Origin: Aquitalea magnusonii
GTDB lineage: Bacteria > Pseudomonadota > Gammaproteobacteria > Burkholderiales > Chromobacteriaceae
Length of the DNA: 64,000 nt
Assembly: GCF_003202035.1 (NCBI RefSeq)
Contig: NZ_QJKC01000006.1
Coordinates: 62,001 to 126,000, forward strand
Direction: 5' to 3'
Shown here: piece after piece, positions 18,877 to 29,393 of the stretch
Position numbering within the stretch: position 1 is the first letter of the stretch
Layout: each line of letters begins with the position of its first letter
The notes under the pieces: model-generated
What the model was told of the DNA's origin: nothing
Database searches by the model: none
The model's input: only the letters and a program-made list of their open reading frames with translations
Program-made: the position numbers and the translations under genes

Positions 18877-20823
18877 TCACAACTCCTGCAAAGGTTGAAT
18901 CGTTTCCGTCATCAGCGTGGCGCCCATATCGCGCACCAGCTGCTGAATCACCGGATCGTTTTCCAGGCATAGTCGGGCCTGGGCCAGTTGTTCCTGACGA
19001 TGACGGGCGCCCTGCATGGCCGGTGTTTCCAGCCCCAGTTCCTCTATCGTCACCACCAGTTCGACTGGCTGACCGAATTGCTCGGTCAGCGCAGCCTTGA
19101 GTTTTTCCTGATAATCGCGGGTGGCCATGTGGCGGAAGCTGTCCGGCACCGCCAGTTCCAGCCGCGACTGGCTCCAGCCCTTGAGCACGGCATTGTGTGC
19201 CAGCATGCGTGCGGCGCCCAGCCGGGTACCCAGCTGGGTGACCAGCGCCCCCCAGTCGCCATCAAACTGATAAGGCGACGCCTCCGCCACGGCAGCCTCT
19301 TCGGCCATGGCATAGGCCGGCATGCTTTCTTCGGCCTCGGTCTCGTCCCATGGTGCCGTGTTGTCGAGCTCGGCCTCATCCTCGTCGTCGCCCTCCTCGT
19401 CATCGGCGGCGGCAAGCGGGGCGGCCTGTGCAATGGCAGCCGGGGCTGGCGCAGTCACCACTGGCTCGGCTGACGCGACAGGTGCAGCAGCTAGCGCAGG
19501 CGTGACAGGCTGCGGTGGCGCAGGGGCAGGTTCGGGTTCGGCGTCAGCCGCCGCGGCAGGCTCTTGCGCAGCGGGTCGGCTGGCTGGCTTGCGATTCCCC
19601 AGGCCGGCCAGCAAGGCGCGTGCGGCAGCCGAACCATCCGCCCCGGCATCGGATTGCGCCGGCATGGCCACTGGCGCTGGCCGGGTGGCCGCCGCCGCAG
19701 TATTGCTGCGCGGTGCGGCCGCGCTGTCTGGCTGGGCCTGGGCCGGATGGAAGGCCAGCATGCGCAGCAGGGTCATATTGAAGCCGGCGTGCTCATCCGG
19801 TGCCAGTGCCAGGTCTTTACGGCCATGAATGGCGATCTGGTAGTACAGCTGCACATCTTGCGGCGCGATCAGGCTGGCCAGCGCAAACAGGGCTTCGCGC
19901 TCCGGCTCGTCGTCGGCAATAGCCGTGGGCACGGTCTGCGCCATGGCCAGTTGCTGCAGCAAGACGGCCATTTCGGCCAATACACTGTCAAAGCCGATGC
20001 CACGCTGCGCCAGTTGTTCGGCCTCGGCCATCAGGCGCGGGCCATCACCGGCCGCCAGTGCCTCCAGCAGTACGAACAGATAACGGCGATCCACCGCACC
20101 CAGCATGGCGCGCACGCCGTCTTCCCTGACCTCGCCCATGCCATAGGCAATGGCCTGATCCAGCAGCGACAAGGCATCGCGCATGGAGCCGGCGGCGGCA
20201 CGACCCAGCAGGGCCAGCGCGGCCGGTTCGAAGCTTTGCTGCTCCACTTCCAGCACATGGGCCAGATGGCCGGCCACCTGCTGCGGCGTCATGTTGCGCA
20301 GGGAAAACTGCAGGCAGCGCGACAGCACGGTCACCGGCACTTTTTGCGGGTCGGTGGTGGCCAGGATGAACTTGACGTGGGCCGGCGGCTCTTCCAGCGT
20401 CTTCAGCATGGCGTTGAAGGCACTCTTGGACAGCATGTGCACTTCGTCGATGATGTAGACCTTGAAGCGGCCGGAAGTGGGCGCGTACTGGGCGTTTTCC
20501 AGCACTTCGCGGATATTGTCGATGCCGGTATTGGAAGCGGCGTCGATTTCCAGCAGGTCGACAAAGCGCCCTGCGTCAATCTGGCGGCAGGCGGAACACT
20601 CGCCGCAAGGCTCGGCGGTGGTGCCGGTTTCGCAGTTGAGGCTCTTGGCCAGAATGCGTGCGATGGTGGTCTTGCCCACCCCACGGGTGCCGGTCAGCAG
20701 ATAGGCATGGTGCAGCCGCTCTTCTTTCAGGGCATTGGAGAGGGCGCGCACCACATGCTCCTGACCGACCAGATCGGCAAAGCGTTTGGGGCGCCACTTG
20801 CGGGCAAGGACTTGATAGCTCAT
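18877..20823 (-). CDS. dnaX: DNA polymerase III subunit gamma/tau
   Basis: The clamp-loader ATPase tau, 648 aa. Begins [20 protein letters not shown]; Walker A is GTRGVGKTT (~45-53), the zinc module CGECSAC near 73-79, and DEVHML with [17 protein letters not shown] is the sensor region. Residues ~380-500 are an Ala/Pro-rich linker and acidic stretch, then a tau-type C-terminal domain ([18 protein letters not shown]). I looked for a slippery A-rich frameshift site as in E. coli and saw none, so separate gamma production by that route is not supported. The ATG at 20823 matches the family start; seven extra residues are possible upstream. Confidence 0.97.
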   Translation of the reverse strand: MSYQVLARKWRPKRFADLVGQEHVVRALSNALKEERLHHAYLLTGTRGVGKTTIARILAKSLNCETGTTAEPCGECSACRQIDAGRFVDLLEIDAASNTGIDNIREVLENAQYAPTSGRFKVYIIDEVHMLSKSAFNAMLKTLEEPPAHVKFILATTDPQKVPVTVLSRCLQFSLRNMTPQQVAGHLAHVLEVEQQSFEPAALALLGRAAAGSMRDALSLLDQAIAYGMGEVREDGVRAMLGAVDRRYLFVLLEALAAGDGPRLMAEAEQLAQRGIGFDSVLAEMAVLLQQLAMAQTVPTAIADDEPEREALFALASLIAPQDVQLYYQIAIHGRKDLALAPDEHAGFNMTLLRMLAFHPAQAQPDSAAAPRSNTAAAATRPAPVAMPAQSDAGADGSAAARALLAGLGNRKPASRPAAQEPAAAADAEPEPAPAPPQPVTPALAAAPVASAEPVVTAPAPAAIAQAAPLAAADDEEGDDEDEAELDNTAPWDETEAEESMPAYAMAEEAAVAEASPYQFDGDWGALVTQLGTRLGAARMLAHNAVLKGWSQSRLELAVPDSFRHMATRDYQEKLKAALTEQFGQPVELVVTIEELGLETPAMQGARHRQEQLAQARLCLENDPVIQQLVRDMGATLMTETIQPLQEL

Positions 20824-20847
20824 GGGGGCGGATTTTAATGGCAATTG

Positions 20848-20886
20848 GCCGGCAAGGCGACTCCTTTTGGCTGGAGCCGCCTGCCG
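20848..20886 (-). other. Imperfect hairpin between mltB and dnaX
   Basis: The minus strand reads CCGGCAGGCGGCTCC, then an 8-nt loop, then GGAGTCGCCTTGCCGG, forming a long, slightly imperfect stem in the 75-nt gap. It has no U-tract. It could be a processing or transcript-stabilising structure. A second small stem, CCCGGCC/GGCCGGG (20892-20911), spans the mltB stop codon. Confidence 0.45.
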
Positions 20887-20898
20887 GCTGGCCCGGCC

Positions 20899-21948
20899 TT
20901 ACGGGGCCGGGGTGGGCTCTGCTGGCGTGGCAGCCGGCTGGGCTGCTTGCAGCGCCTGGGTGTTCAGGTAGCGCAAACGCAATTCATCGGCCAGTTCCTG
21001 TGCCACCTTGGCATACAGGGTGCTCTTGTTATAGCGGGTGATGACGTAGAAATTATTCAGCCCCAGCCAGTATTCGGTAACCCCCGGCGCGGTTTCCAGC
21101 GGCACCAGCACTGCCTGCACATGGTCGGCTACCTGGGCCTGCGGCAACACGCCACGGGCTTTCAGTTCGCCCACCGTCAGGTGCAGATTGAACTTGTCGG
21201 CCACCAGCGCACTGACATCCACGCCGGGTTGCACGGCTGCCGGCACGATCACGTCGTCGCCATGGCGCCAGCCTTGCAGCTGGAAGTAATGCGCCACGCT
21301 GCCGATGGCATCGTCGACATTGTTCCAGATGTCGCGATGGCCGCTGCCGTCAAAATCCACCGCCCATTTGCGGAAGCTGGACGGCATGAATTGCGGCAGG
21401 CCCATGGCGCCGGCGTAAGAGCCTTTCAGCGACAGCGGGTCGATGCGCTCTTCCTTGGCCAGCTTGAGGAATTCGGTCAGCTCGCCGCGGAAGTACTCGG
21501 CGCGGCGCGGGTAGTTGAAGGCGATGGTGGACAGCGCGTCTGCCAGACGGAAGCTGCCGGTATTGCGGCCGTAATTGGTTTCGATGCCCAGGATGGCCAC
21601 CACCATTTCCGGCGGCACGCCGTACACCTGCTCGGCGCGCTGCAAGGTGGCGGCATGCTGCTGCCAGAAGGCCACGCCGTTCTTCAGCAGGCGCTCGTTA
21701 TAAAAGCTGGAGCGGAACTGATACCACGGCCGGGCGGTGGACGGCTTGTCGAGAATGGCGATGATATTGGGCTTGATTTCCACATTGGCAAACACCGCTT
21801 CCAGCTCCGGGCGATTGAACACGCCGCTGGCTACCTGCTCGTCGATATAGCGCTGTACATCAGGGCGGGCCAGAAAGGCGGCATCGGCTTGCGCCAGGGA
21901 GGACATCACGCCGCCGGCAAGGGCGGCAGCCATCAACAATCGTTTCAT
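20899..21948 (-). CDS. mltB: Membrane-bound or periplasmic lytic murein transglycosylase B
   Basis: MltB cleaves the MurNAc-GlcNAc bond of peptidoglycan with 1,6-anhydro product formation. The 349 aa start with a signal peptide (MKRLLMAAALAGGVMSSLAQA) but no lipobox Cys, so it is more likely soluble periplasmic (SltB-like) than lipid-anchored. The catalytic Glu region AILGIETNYGRNTGSF and SYAGAMGLPQFMPSSF are intact, as is the C-terminal LGLNNFYVITRYNKS. It lies 75 nt upstream of dnaX on the same strand and 32 nt after hrcA. Confidence 0.93.
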   Translation of the reverse strand: MKRLLMAAALAGGVMSSLAQADAAFLARPDVQRYIDEQVASGVFNRPELEAVFANVEIKPNIIAILDKPSTARPWYQFRSSFYNERLLKNGVAFWQQHAATLQRAEQVYGVPPEMVVAILGIETNYGRNTGSFRLADALSTIAFNYPRRAEYFRGELTEFLKLAKEERIDPLSLKGSYAGAMGLPQFMPSSFRKWAVDFDGSGHRDIWNNVDDAIGSVAHYFQLQGWRHGDDVIVPAAVQPGVDVSALVADKFNLHLTVGELKARGVLPQAQVADHVQAVLVPLETAPGVTEYWLGLNNFYVITRYNKSTLYAKVAQELADELRLRYLNTQALQAAQPAATPAEPTPAP

Positions 21949-21980
21949 CAGGGGTTTCCGTTAGGTGCCGTCGTGGCGGC

Positions 21981-22997
21981 TTAGTAGGAGAGCGCACTGG
22001 ACACCAGTCTGGCGGTGATGTCCACAATGGGGATCACCCGCTCGTAGGCCATGCGGGTGGGGCCGACCACACCCAGTGTACCCACCACCAGGCCGTTGAT
22101 GCGATAAGGTGCCGTCACCACCGAACACTCGTCCAGCGTCATCACACCAGACTCTTCGCCAATGAAAATGTTCACGCCCTGGGCATCCTGGCCCTGGTTA
22201 AGCAGTTTCAACAGTTCGGTCTTGCGCTCGAAAGTGGCAAACAGCTCGCGCAGGCGCGACAGGTCTTCCGACAGGTCGCGCACATTCAGCAGATTCATGC
22301 CGCCGGCAATCACCACCGCATCACTGGGGCTGCCCAGCGAGTTCTGGCCAAAGCGCACGGCGGCGGTCATCAGCTCGGTGATATTGCCCTGCAATTCGCG
22401 CAGCTCGCTGGCCACCAGGCTGGCAATGGCGCTGAGGCCCTGGCCGGCGTAATGCTGGCTGATGAAATTGCCGGCTTCGATCAGTTCGCTGGGGCTGTAG
22501 TCGCGCTCGGTGGTCAGCAGGTGGTTCTGCACATCGCCATCCAGCGTCACCAGAATCATCAGGATGCGCCGCTCGGACAGGCGCAGGAATTCGATCTGGC
22601 GGAAGGCCACGTCGGAGCGCTGCGGCGTCACCACCACGCCGGCAAAGTGGGTGAGATCGGACAACAAGGTGGAGGCCGCCTGGGCAATGCGTTGCGGGCT
22701 GTCCGGCTGCAAGCTGCTTTCCAGCTCGCGCATGGCCAGCTCTTCCAGCGGCTGGATGGTCAGCAGGTGATCGACAAACAGGCGATAGCCCTTGGCCGTG
22801 GGCACACGCCCGGCCGAGGTATGCGGCGAGGCAATCAGCCCCATGCCCTCCAGGTCGGCCAGGATGTTGCGGATGGACGCGGATGACAGCTCCATGCCGG
22901 ACAGCATGGACAGGGTTTTCGATCCCACCGGCTGACCATCGGCGATGTAGCGTTCGATCAGCGTTTTCAGCAGACGTTGTGCGCGCTCGTTCATCAT
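21981..22997 (-). CDS. hrcA: Heat-inducible transcription repressor HrcA
   Basis: HrcA represses chaperone operons by binding CIRCE elements, with GroEL as co-factor. The 338 aa start MMNERAQRLLKTLIERYI, a winged helix with ELSSASIRNILADLEGMGLI and SPHTSAGRVPTAKGYRLF. The ligand-like central domain and C-terminal GPTRMAYERVIPIVDITA are also family hallmarks. The ATG could be at 22997 or 22994; GAGAG lies just upstream. No CIRCE inverted repeat (TTAGCACTC-N9-GAGTGCTAA) is visible nearby, so autoregulation through CIRCE is not supported here. Confidence 0.96.
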   Translation of the reverse strand: MMNERAQRLLKTLIERYIADGQPVGSKTLSMLSGMELSSASIRNILADLEGMGLIASPHTSAGRVPTAKGYRLFVDHLLTIQPLEELAMRELESSLQPDSPQRIAQAASTLLSDLTHFAGVVVTPQRSDVAFRQIEFLRLSERRILMILVTLDGDVQNHLLTTERDYSPSELIEAGNFISQHYAGQGLSAIASLVASELRELQGNITELMTAAVRFGQNSLGSPSDAVVIAGGMNLLNVRDLSEDLSRLRELFATFERKTELLKLLNQGQDAQGVNIFIGEESGVMTLDECSVVTAPYRINGLVVGTLGVVGPTRMAYERVIPIVDITARLVSSALSY

Positions 22998-23089
22998 GCT
23001 CTCATTTTACCTGACCAGACGATTCCGGCCAGCCTCTCCCTCAATATCATGTTGCGCGTGTTGACATCATTTCAAGCGGCCATTCGCAT

Positions 23090-23117
23090 TTGTCGGCTCT
23101 TGGCTTTGTGCGATAAT
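23090..23117 (+). promoter_or_regulatory. Sigma-70 promoter of recA
   Basis: TTGTCG (23090-23095), a 16-nt spacer and GATAAT (23112-23117) make a good promoter 40 nt before the recA ATG. I see no LexA box of the CTGT-N8-ACAG type overlapping it, so SOS control cannot be read from the sequence. Confidence 0.6.
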
Positions 23118-23157
23118 CCCCCATCTATTGGTCCCACTACACGCAATTGGAGACAGC

Positions 23158-24204
23158 ATGGCGTCAGAAGACAAGAGCCGCGCATTGGCGGCTGCCCTTG
23201 CCCAGATCGAAAAGCAGTTCGGCAAGGGGTCGATCATGCGGATGAGCGACAACCAGATCAATGAAAACCTGCAGGTGGTGTCCACCGGCTCGCTGGGCCT
23301 GGACCTGGCGCTGGGTATCGGCGGTCTGCCGCGTGGCCGTGTCGTGGAAATCTACGGCCCGGAATCTTCCGGTAAAACCACGCTGTGTCTGCAGGCCGTG
23401 GCCGAAGCACAGAAGCTGGGCGGCACCTGCGCCTATATCGATGCGGAAAACGCACTGGACCCCATCTACGCGCAAAAACTGGGCGTCAAGGTGGAAGACC
23501 TGCTGATTTCCCAGCCGGACACCGGCGAGCAGGCGCTGGAAATCTGCGACATGCTGGTGCGCTCCAGCGGCGTGGACGTGATCGTGATCGACTCGGTGGC
23601 TGCCCTGGTACCCAAGGCGGAAATCGAAGGCGAAATGGGCGACAGCCACGTGGGCCTGCAAGCCCGCCTGATGAGCCAGGCGCTGCGCAAGCTGACCGCC
23701 AACATCAAGCGCACCAACACCCTGGTGATCTTCATCAACCAGATCCGCATGAAGATCGGCGTGATGTTCGGCAACCCGGAAACCACTACCGGTGGTAATG
23801 CCCTGAAGTTCTACGCCTCGGTGCGCCTGGACATCCGCCGCGTTGGCGGCATCAAGAAGGGTGACGAAGTCATCGGCAACGAAACCCGCGTCAAGGTGGT
23901 GAAGAACAAGGTATCGCCGCCCTTCCGCCAGGCTGATTTCGACATCCTGTACGGCGAAGGCATCAGCCGCGAAGGCGAAATCATCGAACTGGGCGTCAAG
24001 CATGGCTTTATCGACAAGTCCGGTGCCTGGTATGCCTACAACGGCCAGAAAATCGGCCAGGGCAAGGACAATACCCGCGAATGGCTGAAAACCAATCCGG
24101 CAGTTGCCCAGGAAATCGAAGCCAAGATCCGTGACGCCGTCGGCATCAAGGTAGAAATTACCGAGAACGACGAGGAACTGGCCGACGACATGCTGGACGC
24201 GTGA
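23158..24204 (+). CDS. recA: Recombinase RecA
   Basis: RecA forms the ATP-dependent filament for homologous recombination and SOS induction. The 348 aa start [20 protein letters not shown]. Walker [10 protein letters not shown] is at about 65-73, followed by [20 protein letters not shown], and the L1/L2 loop regions, including [17 protein letters not shown]. The acidic tail ends [13 protein letters not shown]. The ATG at 23158 has GGAGAC 8 nt upstream. recX overlaps its stop. Confidence 0.99.
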   Translation: MASEDKSRALAAALAQIEKQFGKGSIMRMSDNQINENLQVVSTGSLGLDLALGIGGLPRGRVVEIYGPESSGKTTLCLQAVAEAQKLGGTCAYIDAENALDPIYAQKLGVKVEDLLISQPDTGEQALEICDMLVRSSGVDVIVIDSVAALVPKAEIEGEMGDSHVGLQARLMSQALRKLTANIKRTNTLVIFINQIRMKIGVMFGNPETTTGGNALKFYASVRLDIRRVGGIKKGDEVIGNETRVKVVKNKVSPPFRQADFDILYGEGISREGEIIELGVKHGFIDKSGAWYAYNGQKIGQGKDNTREWLKTNPAVAQEIEAKIRDAVGIKVEITENDEELADDMLDA

Positions 24205-24683
24205 AACGCACCGGCTTGCCGATGGAAAAAAGCCTGAAGGCGCGAGCCGTCGATCTCCTGTCCCGCCGGGAATACACCCGGCGGGAACTGGAGCGGCGGC
24301 TCGCGCCGTTTGCCGAAAGCCCGGAACAGCTGGCCACCCTGCTGGACGAACTGGCCGAGCGCAACTGGCAGTCCGATAGCCGCTTTGCCCAGCAGTTTGC
24401 CGACATCAAGGGCCAGAAATACGGCAGCCGCCGCCTGCAACAGGAAATGCGTCAGCGTGGCGTGGGCAAGGAAGACATCGCCCAGGTGCTGGAAGATCGC
24501 GACGACCTGAGCCTGGCCCGCAGCCAGTGGCAAAGAAAGTTTGGCAGCGTGGCCGACACGCCGCAGGAAAGAGCCCGCCAGATGCGCTTTCTGGCCGCGC
24601 GCGGCTTTGGCATGGACATCATCCGCCAGGTGATGGCCGGCAGCGCCATGGATGACGATTTCCCGCCGGACAGCGCAGACTGA
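24201..24683 (+). CDS. recX: Regulatory protein RecX
   Basis: RecX inhibits or modulates RecA filaments. It is 160 aa from the GTG at 24201, which overlaps the recA stop (GTGA), a typical coupled arrangement; a later ATG at 24222 is the alternative. Family motifs: [47 protein letters not shown] and the C-terminal [17 protein letters not shown]. Confidence 0.95.
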   Translation: MKRTGLPMEKSLKARAVDLLSRREYTRRELERRLAPFAESPEQLATLLDELAERNWQSDSRFAQQFADIKGQKYGSRRLQQEMRQRGVGKEDIAQVLEDRDDLSLARSQWQRKFGSVADTPQERARQMRFLAARGFGMDIIRQVMAGSAMDDDFPPDSAD

Positions 24684-24795
24684 GCGTGGCCGGAGCCGTA
24701 GCCCTTGCCAGCCCGGTTGCGGCTTGACACAATCCAGCATGCTCAGCATCAGCCCCCACGCCGATGCCAACGAATTCAATCTCGACGAAAACGAC

Positions 24796-27429
24796 ATGAA
24801 AACCTCCGAAATTCGCCAGAAATTCCTGGATTTCTTCGCCTCCAAAGGCCACCAGGTAGTAGCTTCCAGTTCGCTGGTACCGTGGGAAGACCCCACCCTG
24901 CTGTTCACCAATGCCGGCATGAACCAGTTCAAGGACGTGTTCCTCGGCTTTGACAAGCGCCCCTATACCCGCGCCACCACCAGCCAGAAATGCGTACGCG
25001 CCGGCGGCAAGCACAACGACCTGGAAAACGTCGGCTACACCGCGCGTCACCATACCTTCTTCGAAATGCTGGGCAACTTCAGCTTTGGCGACTACTTCAA
25101 GCGCGACGCCATCCACTTCGCCTGGGAATTCCTCACCGGCGAACAATGGCTGGCCCTGCCCAAGGACAAGCTGATGGTGACGGTATACGCCACCGACGAC
25201 GAAGCCTTTGACATCTGGAACAAGGAAATCGGCGTTCCGGCAGACAAGATTGTCCGCATCGGCGACAACAAGGGCGCGCCCTACGCCTCGGACAACTTCT
25301 GGCAAATGGGCGACACCGGCCCCTGCGGCCCGTGTACCGAAATCTTCTACGATCACGGCGACCATATCTGGGGCGGCCCGCCGGGAAGCCCGGAAGAAGA
25401 CGGCGACCGCTTCATCGAAATCTGGAACAACGTGTTCATGCAGTTCAACCGCGACGAGTCCGGCACCATGCATCCGCTGCCCAAGCCGTCGGTGGACACC
25501 GGCATGGGCCTGGAGCGCATCTCGGCCGTGCTGCAACACGTACACGCCAACTACGAGATCGACCTGTTCCAGAACCTGCTGAAAGCCGCTGCGCGTGAAA
25601 CCGGCGTACCCTTCAGCATGGACGTGCCGTCGCTCAAGGTGATTGCCGACCATATCCGCGCCTGCTCCTTCCTGATTGCCGATGGCGTGATCCCGTCCAA
25701 CGACGGCCGTGGCTATGTGCTGCGTCGCATCATCCGCCGCGCCATCCGCCACGGTTACAAGCTGGGCCAGAAGGGTCTGTTCTTCCACAAGCTGGTCGCC
25801 GACCTGGCCGAGGAAATGGGCCAGGCCTATCCGGAACTGCGTCAGAAGCAGGCCGAAATCGAAGACACCCTGCGTCAGGAAGAACTGCGCTTTGCCGAAA
25901 CCCTGGACAAGGGCATGGCGCTGCTGGAAACCGCCCTGGCGGCCAACAGCAAGGTGCTGGATGGCGAAACCGCCTTCAAGCTGTACGACACCTTCGGCTT
26001 CCCGCTGGACCTGACTGCCGACATCTGCCGCGAACGCGAAGTGGAAGTGGATCAGGCCGGTTTTGACAAGGCGATGGAAGCCCAGCGCGAGCGCGCCCGT
26101 GCCGCCTCGTCCTTCAAGATGGCCGGCAATGTCGACTACAGCGGTGCCGACACCGTGTTCAACGGCTATGAATCCACCAGTGTGGAGGCCAAGGTGCTGG
26201 CACTGTACAAGGGCAATGAAGCCGTGCAGCAGCTGGACGCCGGCGACGAAGGCATCGTGGTGCTGGACAATACCGCCTTCTACGCCGAAGGCGGCGGTCA
26301 GGTGGGCGATGTGGGTGAAATCTCCGCCCAGGGCGGCGTGGCTGCACTGTTCGACGTGGCCGACACCCAGAAAGTACAAGCCGCCGTATTCGGTCACAAG
26401 GGCCGTCTGGCACGTGGCAGCCTGCAGGTGGGCGACAGCGTGACTGCCACCATCGACCTGCACCAGCGTGCCGCCACCGCGCGCAACCACTCCGCCACCC
26501 ACCTGTTGCATGCCGCGCTGCGCCATGTACTGGGTGAACACGTGGCGCAGAAGGGTTCGCTGGTGAACCCGGAACGTGCCCGCTTCGACTTTGCCCACAA
26601 CGAACCGGTTTCCGCCGAGCAACTGGCCGAGATCGAGCGCGTGGTCAACCGCGTGGTCATCCACAACGTGGAAGTCAGCGTGGGCCACATGTCCTACGAC
26701 GACGCCATCAAGGCCGGCGCCATTGCGCTGTTTGGTGAAAAGTACGGCGACACCGTGCGCGTGCTGAAGATGGGCGACTTCTCCACCGAACTGTGCGGCG
26801 GTACCCACGTCAAGCGCACCGGTGACATCGGCCTGTTCAAGATCATCGCCGAAACCGGCGTGGCTGCTGGCGTGCGCCGTATCGAAGCCGTCACCGGCGA
26901 AGCTGCCGTGGCACTGGTACAGGCACAGGATGGCGAACTGAAAGCCGCCACCGCCATCGCCCAGGCCCAGCCGGGCGAACTGCTGTCCAAGCTGGAAAAG
27001 CTGCAGGCCGAACTGAAGGCCGCGCAGAAACAGGCACAGCAGCTGAAGGGCCAACTGGCGCTGGGTCAGCTCGACCAGCTGCTGGCCAGCCAGCAGCAAA
27101 GCATCAAGGGCGTGTCCTGCCTGATCAGCAAGATCGAGGATATCGATGCCGCCACCCTGCGCGACATGAGCGACAAGCTGATGGACAAGCTGGAAAGCGG
27201 CGTAGCCCTGCTGGCCTGCGTGGCCGATGGCAAGGTAAGCCTGATTGCCCGCGTCTCCAAGGACCTGACCGGCAAGGTCAAGGCCGGTGAGCTGGTGAAT
27301 CAGGTGGCCCTGCAAGTAGGTGGCAAGGGTGGTGGCCGTCCGGACATGGCCCAGGCCGGCGGCACCCAGCCGGAAAACCTGGCCGCAGCACTGGCCAGCC
27401 TGCCGTCCTGGCTGGAAGGCAAGCTGTAA
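24796..27429 (+). CDS. alaS: Alanine--tRNA ligase
   Basis: AlaRS charges tRNA-Ala and edits Ser/Gly mischarging. The 877 aa are full length. It starts [20 protein letters not shown]; the class II core contains [17 protein letters not shown] and the catalytic GMGLERI. The editing-domain zinc site reads [15 protein letters not shown] with CGGTHV later. The C-terminal coiled coil ([17 protein letters not shown]) and C-Ala domain with [11 protein letters not shown] are present. The ATG at 24796 fits the family; upstream codons in the same frame are not conserved. Confidence 0.98.
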   Translation: MKTSEIRQKFLDFFASKGHQVVASSSLVPWEDPTLLFTNAGMNQFKDVFLGFDKRPYTRATTSQKCVRAGGKHNDLENVGYTARHHTFFEMLGNFSFGDYFKRDAIHFAWEFLTGEQWLALPKDKLMVTVYATDDEAFDIWNKEIGVPADKIVRIGDNKGAPYASDNFWQMGDTGPCGPCTEIFYDHGDHIWGGPPGSPEEDGDRFIEIWNNVFMQFNRDESGTMHPLPKPSVDTGMGLERISAVLQHVHANYEIDLFQNLLKAAARETGVPFSMDVPSLKVIADHIRACSFLIADGVIPSNDGRGYVLRRIIRRAIRHGYKLGQKGLFFHKLVADLAEEMGQAYPELRQKQAEIEDTLRQEELRFAETLDKGMALLETALAANSKVLDGETAFKLYDTFGFPLDLTADICREREVEVDQAGFDKAMEAQRERARAASSFKMAGNVDYSGADTVFNGYESTSVEAKVLALYKGNEAVQQLDAGDEGIVVLDNTAFYAEGGGQVGDVGEISAQGGVAALFDVADTQKVQAAVFGHKGRLARGSLQVGDSVTATIDLHQRAATARNHSATHLLHAALRHVLGEHVAQKGSLVNPERARFDFAHNEPVSAEQLAEIERVVNRVVIHNVEVSVGHMSYDDAIKAGAIALFGEKYGDTVRVLKMGDFSTELCGGTHVKRTGDIGLFKIIAETGVAAGVRRIEAVTGEAAVALVQAQDGELKAATAIAQAQPGELLSKLEKLQAELKAAQKQAQQLKGQLALGQLDQLLASQQQSIKGVSCLISKIEDIDAATLRDMSDKLMDKLESGVALLACVADGKVSLIARVSKDLTGKVKAGELVNQVALQVGGKGGGRPDMAQAGGTQPENLAAALASLPSWLEGKL

Positions 27430-27450
27430 ACCGCCGCAGCCCGCAAGGAC

Positions 27451-27482
27451 AAAGCCGCAGGGGCCTACCCTGCGGCTTTTGT
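27451..27482 (+). terminator. Rho-independent terminator after alaS
   Basis: AAAGCCGCAGGG (27451-27462) pairs perfectly with CCCTGCGGCTTT (27468-27479) around a 5-nt loop, followed by TTGT. It ends the recA-recX-alaS transcript. Confidence 0.9.
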
Positions 27483-27495
27483 CATTTTCAGCGTT

Positions 27496-27501
27496 TATAA
27501 T
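27496..27501 (+). promoter_or_regulatory. -10 box for the binding-protein gene
   Basis: A perfect TATAAT lies 40 nt before the ATG at 27542. No good -35 is found 16-18 nt upstream, where the alaS terminator stem sits. Confidence 0.45.
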
Positions 27502-27541
27502 TTGTTACTGAATGAATAAGTGATCACCGGAGAGCCTGAAC

Positions 27542-28279
27542 ATGACAAGCTGCCGCTCTACCCTTGCCTGGCTCTGCCGCACCCTGCTGCTGGTGCTGTG
27601 TAACTGCCTGCCCGGAATAGCCTTGGCTGACGGCAAACTGCTGGTGGTCACTGAAAACTCGTCCTGGCTCAGCACCATCGACAGCCAGGGCAATGTGGCC
27701 GGGCGCAATACCCAGCTGGTCAAGGACATTCTGGCGCGCGCCGGGCTGAAGGCCGATATCCAGGTCCTGCCCTGGGCCAGGGCTTATCGCATTGCCGCCA
27801 CCCGTCCCAACACCCTGATCTACTCCATCGCCCGCACCAGCACGCGCGAAAAGCAGTTTGTCTGGCTGGGGCCACTTGGGCACATGCAGCGGGTGTTCTA
27901 CCGGCTGAGCAGCGAAACCACGGTGGCCCCGCAATCGCTGGAACAGGTGAAAAGCTGCTGCAAGGTCTGTGTCGGCAATCACGATGTGCAGGAAGAATTC
28001 CTGATCAAGGCCGGTTTCGTGCAAAACAGCCAGTTCCTCACCACCAACAGCCCGCAGGAATGCCCGCGACTGCTGCTGAGCGGTGCCGCGCAACTGCTGA
28101 TTGCCGATCCCGAGCAGCTGCACAGCCAGCTGGCGCGCTTGAAGATACCGGACGAGCAGTTCCAGCCGGCGCTCAGCATGCCGCAAGGCGAAGAGCTCTA
28201 CCTGGCAGCCAATCCGCAAACCGACCCGGCCGTCGTCCGGGCCATCACCGAGGCCATGCGCCAGCTGAAAGTCCGTTAG
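27542..28279 (+). CDS. Periplasmic solute-binding-like protein (family 3 type)
   Basis: A 245-aa secreted protein. A signal peptide (~1-29, cleaved near IALA-DG) is followed by a type II periplasmic binding fold: GRNTQLVKDILARAGLKADIQ and PWARAYRIAATRPNTLIYSIART are typical of family 3 amino-acid-like binding domains. There is a Cys-Cys-Lys-Val-Cys stretch (~140). No permease or ATPase gene is next to it, so it is an orphan binding protein; similar orphans often work with sensor proteins. Ligand unknown. Confidence 0.8.
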   Translation: MTSCRSTLAWLCRTLLLVLCNCLPGIALADGKLLVVTENSSWLSTIDSQGNVAGRNTQLVKDILARAGLKADIQVLPWARAYRIAATRPNTLIYSIARTSTREKQFVWLGPLGHMQRVFYRLSSETTVAPQSLEQVKSCCKVCVGNHDVQEEFLIKAGFVQNSQFLTTNSPQECPRLLLSGAAQLLIADPEQLHSQLARLKIPDEQFQPALSMPQGEELYLAANPQTDPAVVRAITEAMRQLKVR

Positions 28280-28613
28280 CGGGCTGCTGCTGCCCCTGTG
28301 GCCAGCTGGCTGCGCTCCTCATGCCAGCGGCAAAGCCACGCAACAGGCGCGGTGAGCCGCCTTGCCCGAAGCCTCTGATATTCAATGCAGATTTCTTCTT
28401 GCTCGCAAAACTAATATTCCATTCAAATATTCAGGCCGCATTTCTGCCATCCTTGACTCATATCAAAACGATTTATATCGAAACGAAAATAATAAACACC
28501 TTCTCACAAGTATTGATGACGGCTGACAACAGGCCCTGGCCGGGTCAGCCCGCGTCAGCAGAATTGCCCGACCGACTTGCGCTCTGACGGCAATTTTCAC
28601 GCAAGGAACAGCC
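28280..28613. other. 334-bp gene-free region upstream of the ODP/GTPase module
   Basis: No convincing gene. The central ~120 bp (28380-28510) are markedly AT-rich compared with the flanking coding DNA. They contain stretches such as CATATCAAAACGATTTATATCG and AAATAATAAACACC in shortened form, as expected for a promoter and regulator-binding area. No clear hairpin terminator for the upstream gene was found. Confidence 0.4.
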
Positions 28614-29381
28614 ATGGCTCTGGTGCTTTACGATGATGGCAATCACAAATGCGTCGCCTTTACCGAACTGGTTCAGGGTGAAGGCATCCAGTCCAATCAG
28701 TTCGCCATCATCGACCAGGGTGACGGCATGTTGCTGGACCCCGGTGGCAACCTCACCTACAAGCACCTGATCGCCGAACTGGCCGATTACTTCCTGCCCT
28801 CGCACACCCGCTATATTTTCGCCTCGCATCAGGACCCGGACATCATCGCCTCGGCCAATGGCTGGCTGCTGATCACCGATGCCCAGATCATCATCGCCCA
28901 GGAATGGGTGCGCTTCCTGCCGCACTTCTGCATCCGCGGCGTGACCGAAGGCCGGCTGATTCCCATTCCGCCACGCGGCATGAATGTCACCCTGGGTGCA
29001 TCCACCCTCAAGGTGGTACCGGCACACTATCTGCATACCGTGGGCTTTTTCCAGGTATACGACCCGATCAGCAAGATCCTGTTTTCCGGCGACATCGGCG
29101 CCTCGCTGATGGACGGCCATGAGGCCGGCAAGCCGGTCAGTGACTTCGATGCCCACCTGGTGGACAGCCACATGCTGGGCTTTCACAAGCGCTACATGAC
29201 CAATAACAAGGCCTGCCGGCTGTGGGTGCAGATGGTGCGCCAGCTGGATGTGGAATGGATCGTGCCGCAGCATGGCGGCTCGTTCAAAGGCAAGGACATG
29301 GTCAAACGCTTCCTCGACTGGTTTGAAACCCTGGAGTGTGGCACGGACCTGATCACCGCCGCCGACTTCACCCTGGACTGA
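28614..29381 (+). CDS. ODP-type di-iron metallo-beta-lactamase-fold protein
   Basis: 255 aa, resembling the flavodiiron-protein metallo-beta-lactamase domain without flavodoxin (oxygen-binding di-iron, ODP, family). Candidate metal ligands: H72, D74 and D76 in SHQDPDI, H138 in VVPAHYLHTVGFF, D160 in LFSGDIGAS and H220 in VPQHGGSF. A related ODP in Treponema denticola acts as an oxygen/iron sensor for chemotaxis. The start has AAGGAACAG upstream. It leads a set with a FimV-like protein, a small GTPase and Roadblock proteins, so a signalling rather than detoxifying role is inferred. Confidence 0.8.
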   Translation: MALVLYDDGNHKCVAFTELVQGEGIQSNQFAIIDQGDGMLLDPGGNLTYKHLIAELADYFLPSHTRYIFASHQDPDIIASANGWLLITDAQIIIAQEWVRFLPHFCIRGVTEGRLIPIPPRGMNVTLGASTLKVVPAHYLHTVGFFQVYDPISKILFSGDIGASLMDGHEAGKPVSDFDAHLVDSHMLGFHKRYMTNNKACRLWVQMVRQLDVEWIVPQHGGSFKGKDMVKRFLDWFETLECGTDLITAADFTLD

Positions 29382-29393
29382 GCGGCGGCGCGC

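Noticed and set aside
18877-20823. Programmed frameshift site in dnaX for gamma
   Set aside because: No slippery A-rich heptamer of the E. coli kind was seen in the linker region.
22998-23100. CIRCE element for HrcA autoregulation
   Set aside because: No TTAGCACTC/GAGTGCTAA inverted repeat was found here.
23000-23157. LexA (SOS) box upstream of recA
   Set aside because: No CTGT-N8-ACAG-type dyad near the promoter.
24619-27315. Long open frame (about 900 codons) antisense to alaS
   Set aside because: It is exactly opposite a complete, conserved alaS and its translation is low-complexity His/Gln/Val-rich, as expected for the antisense frame of a GC-rich gene.
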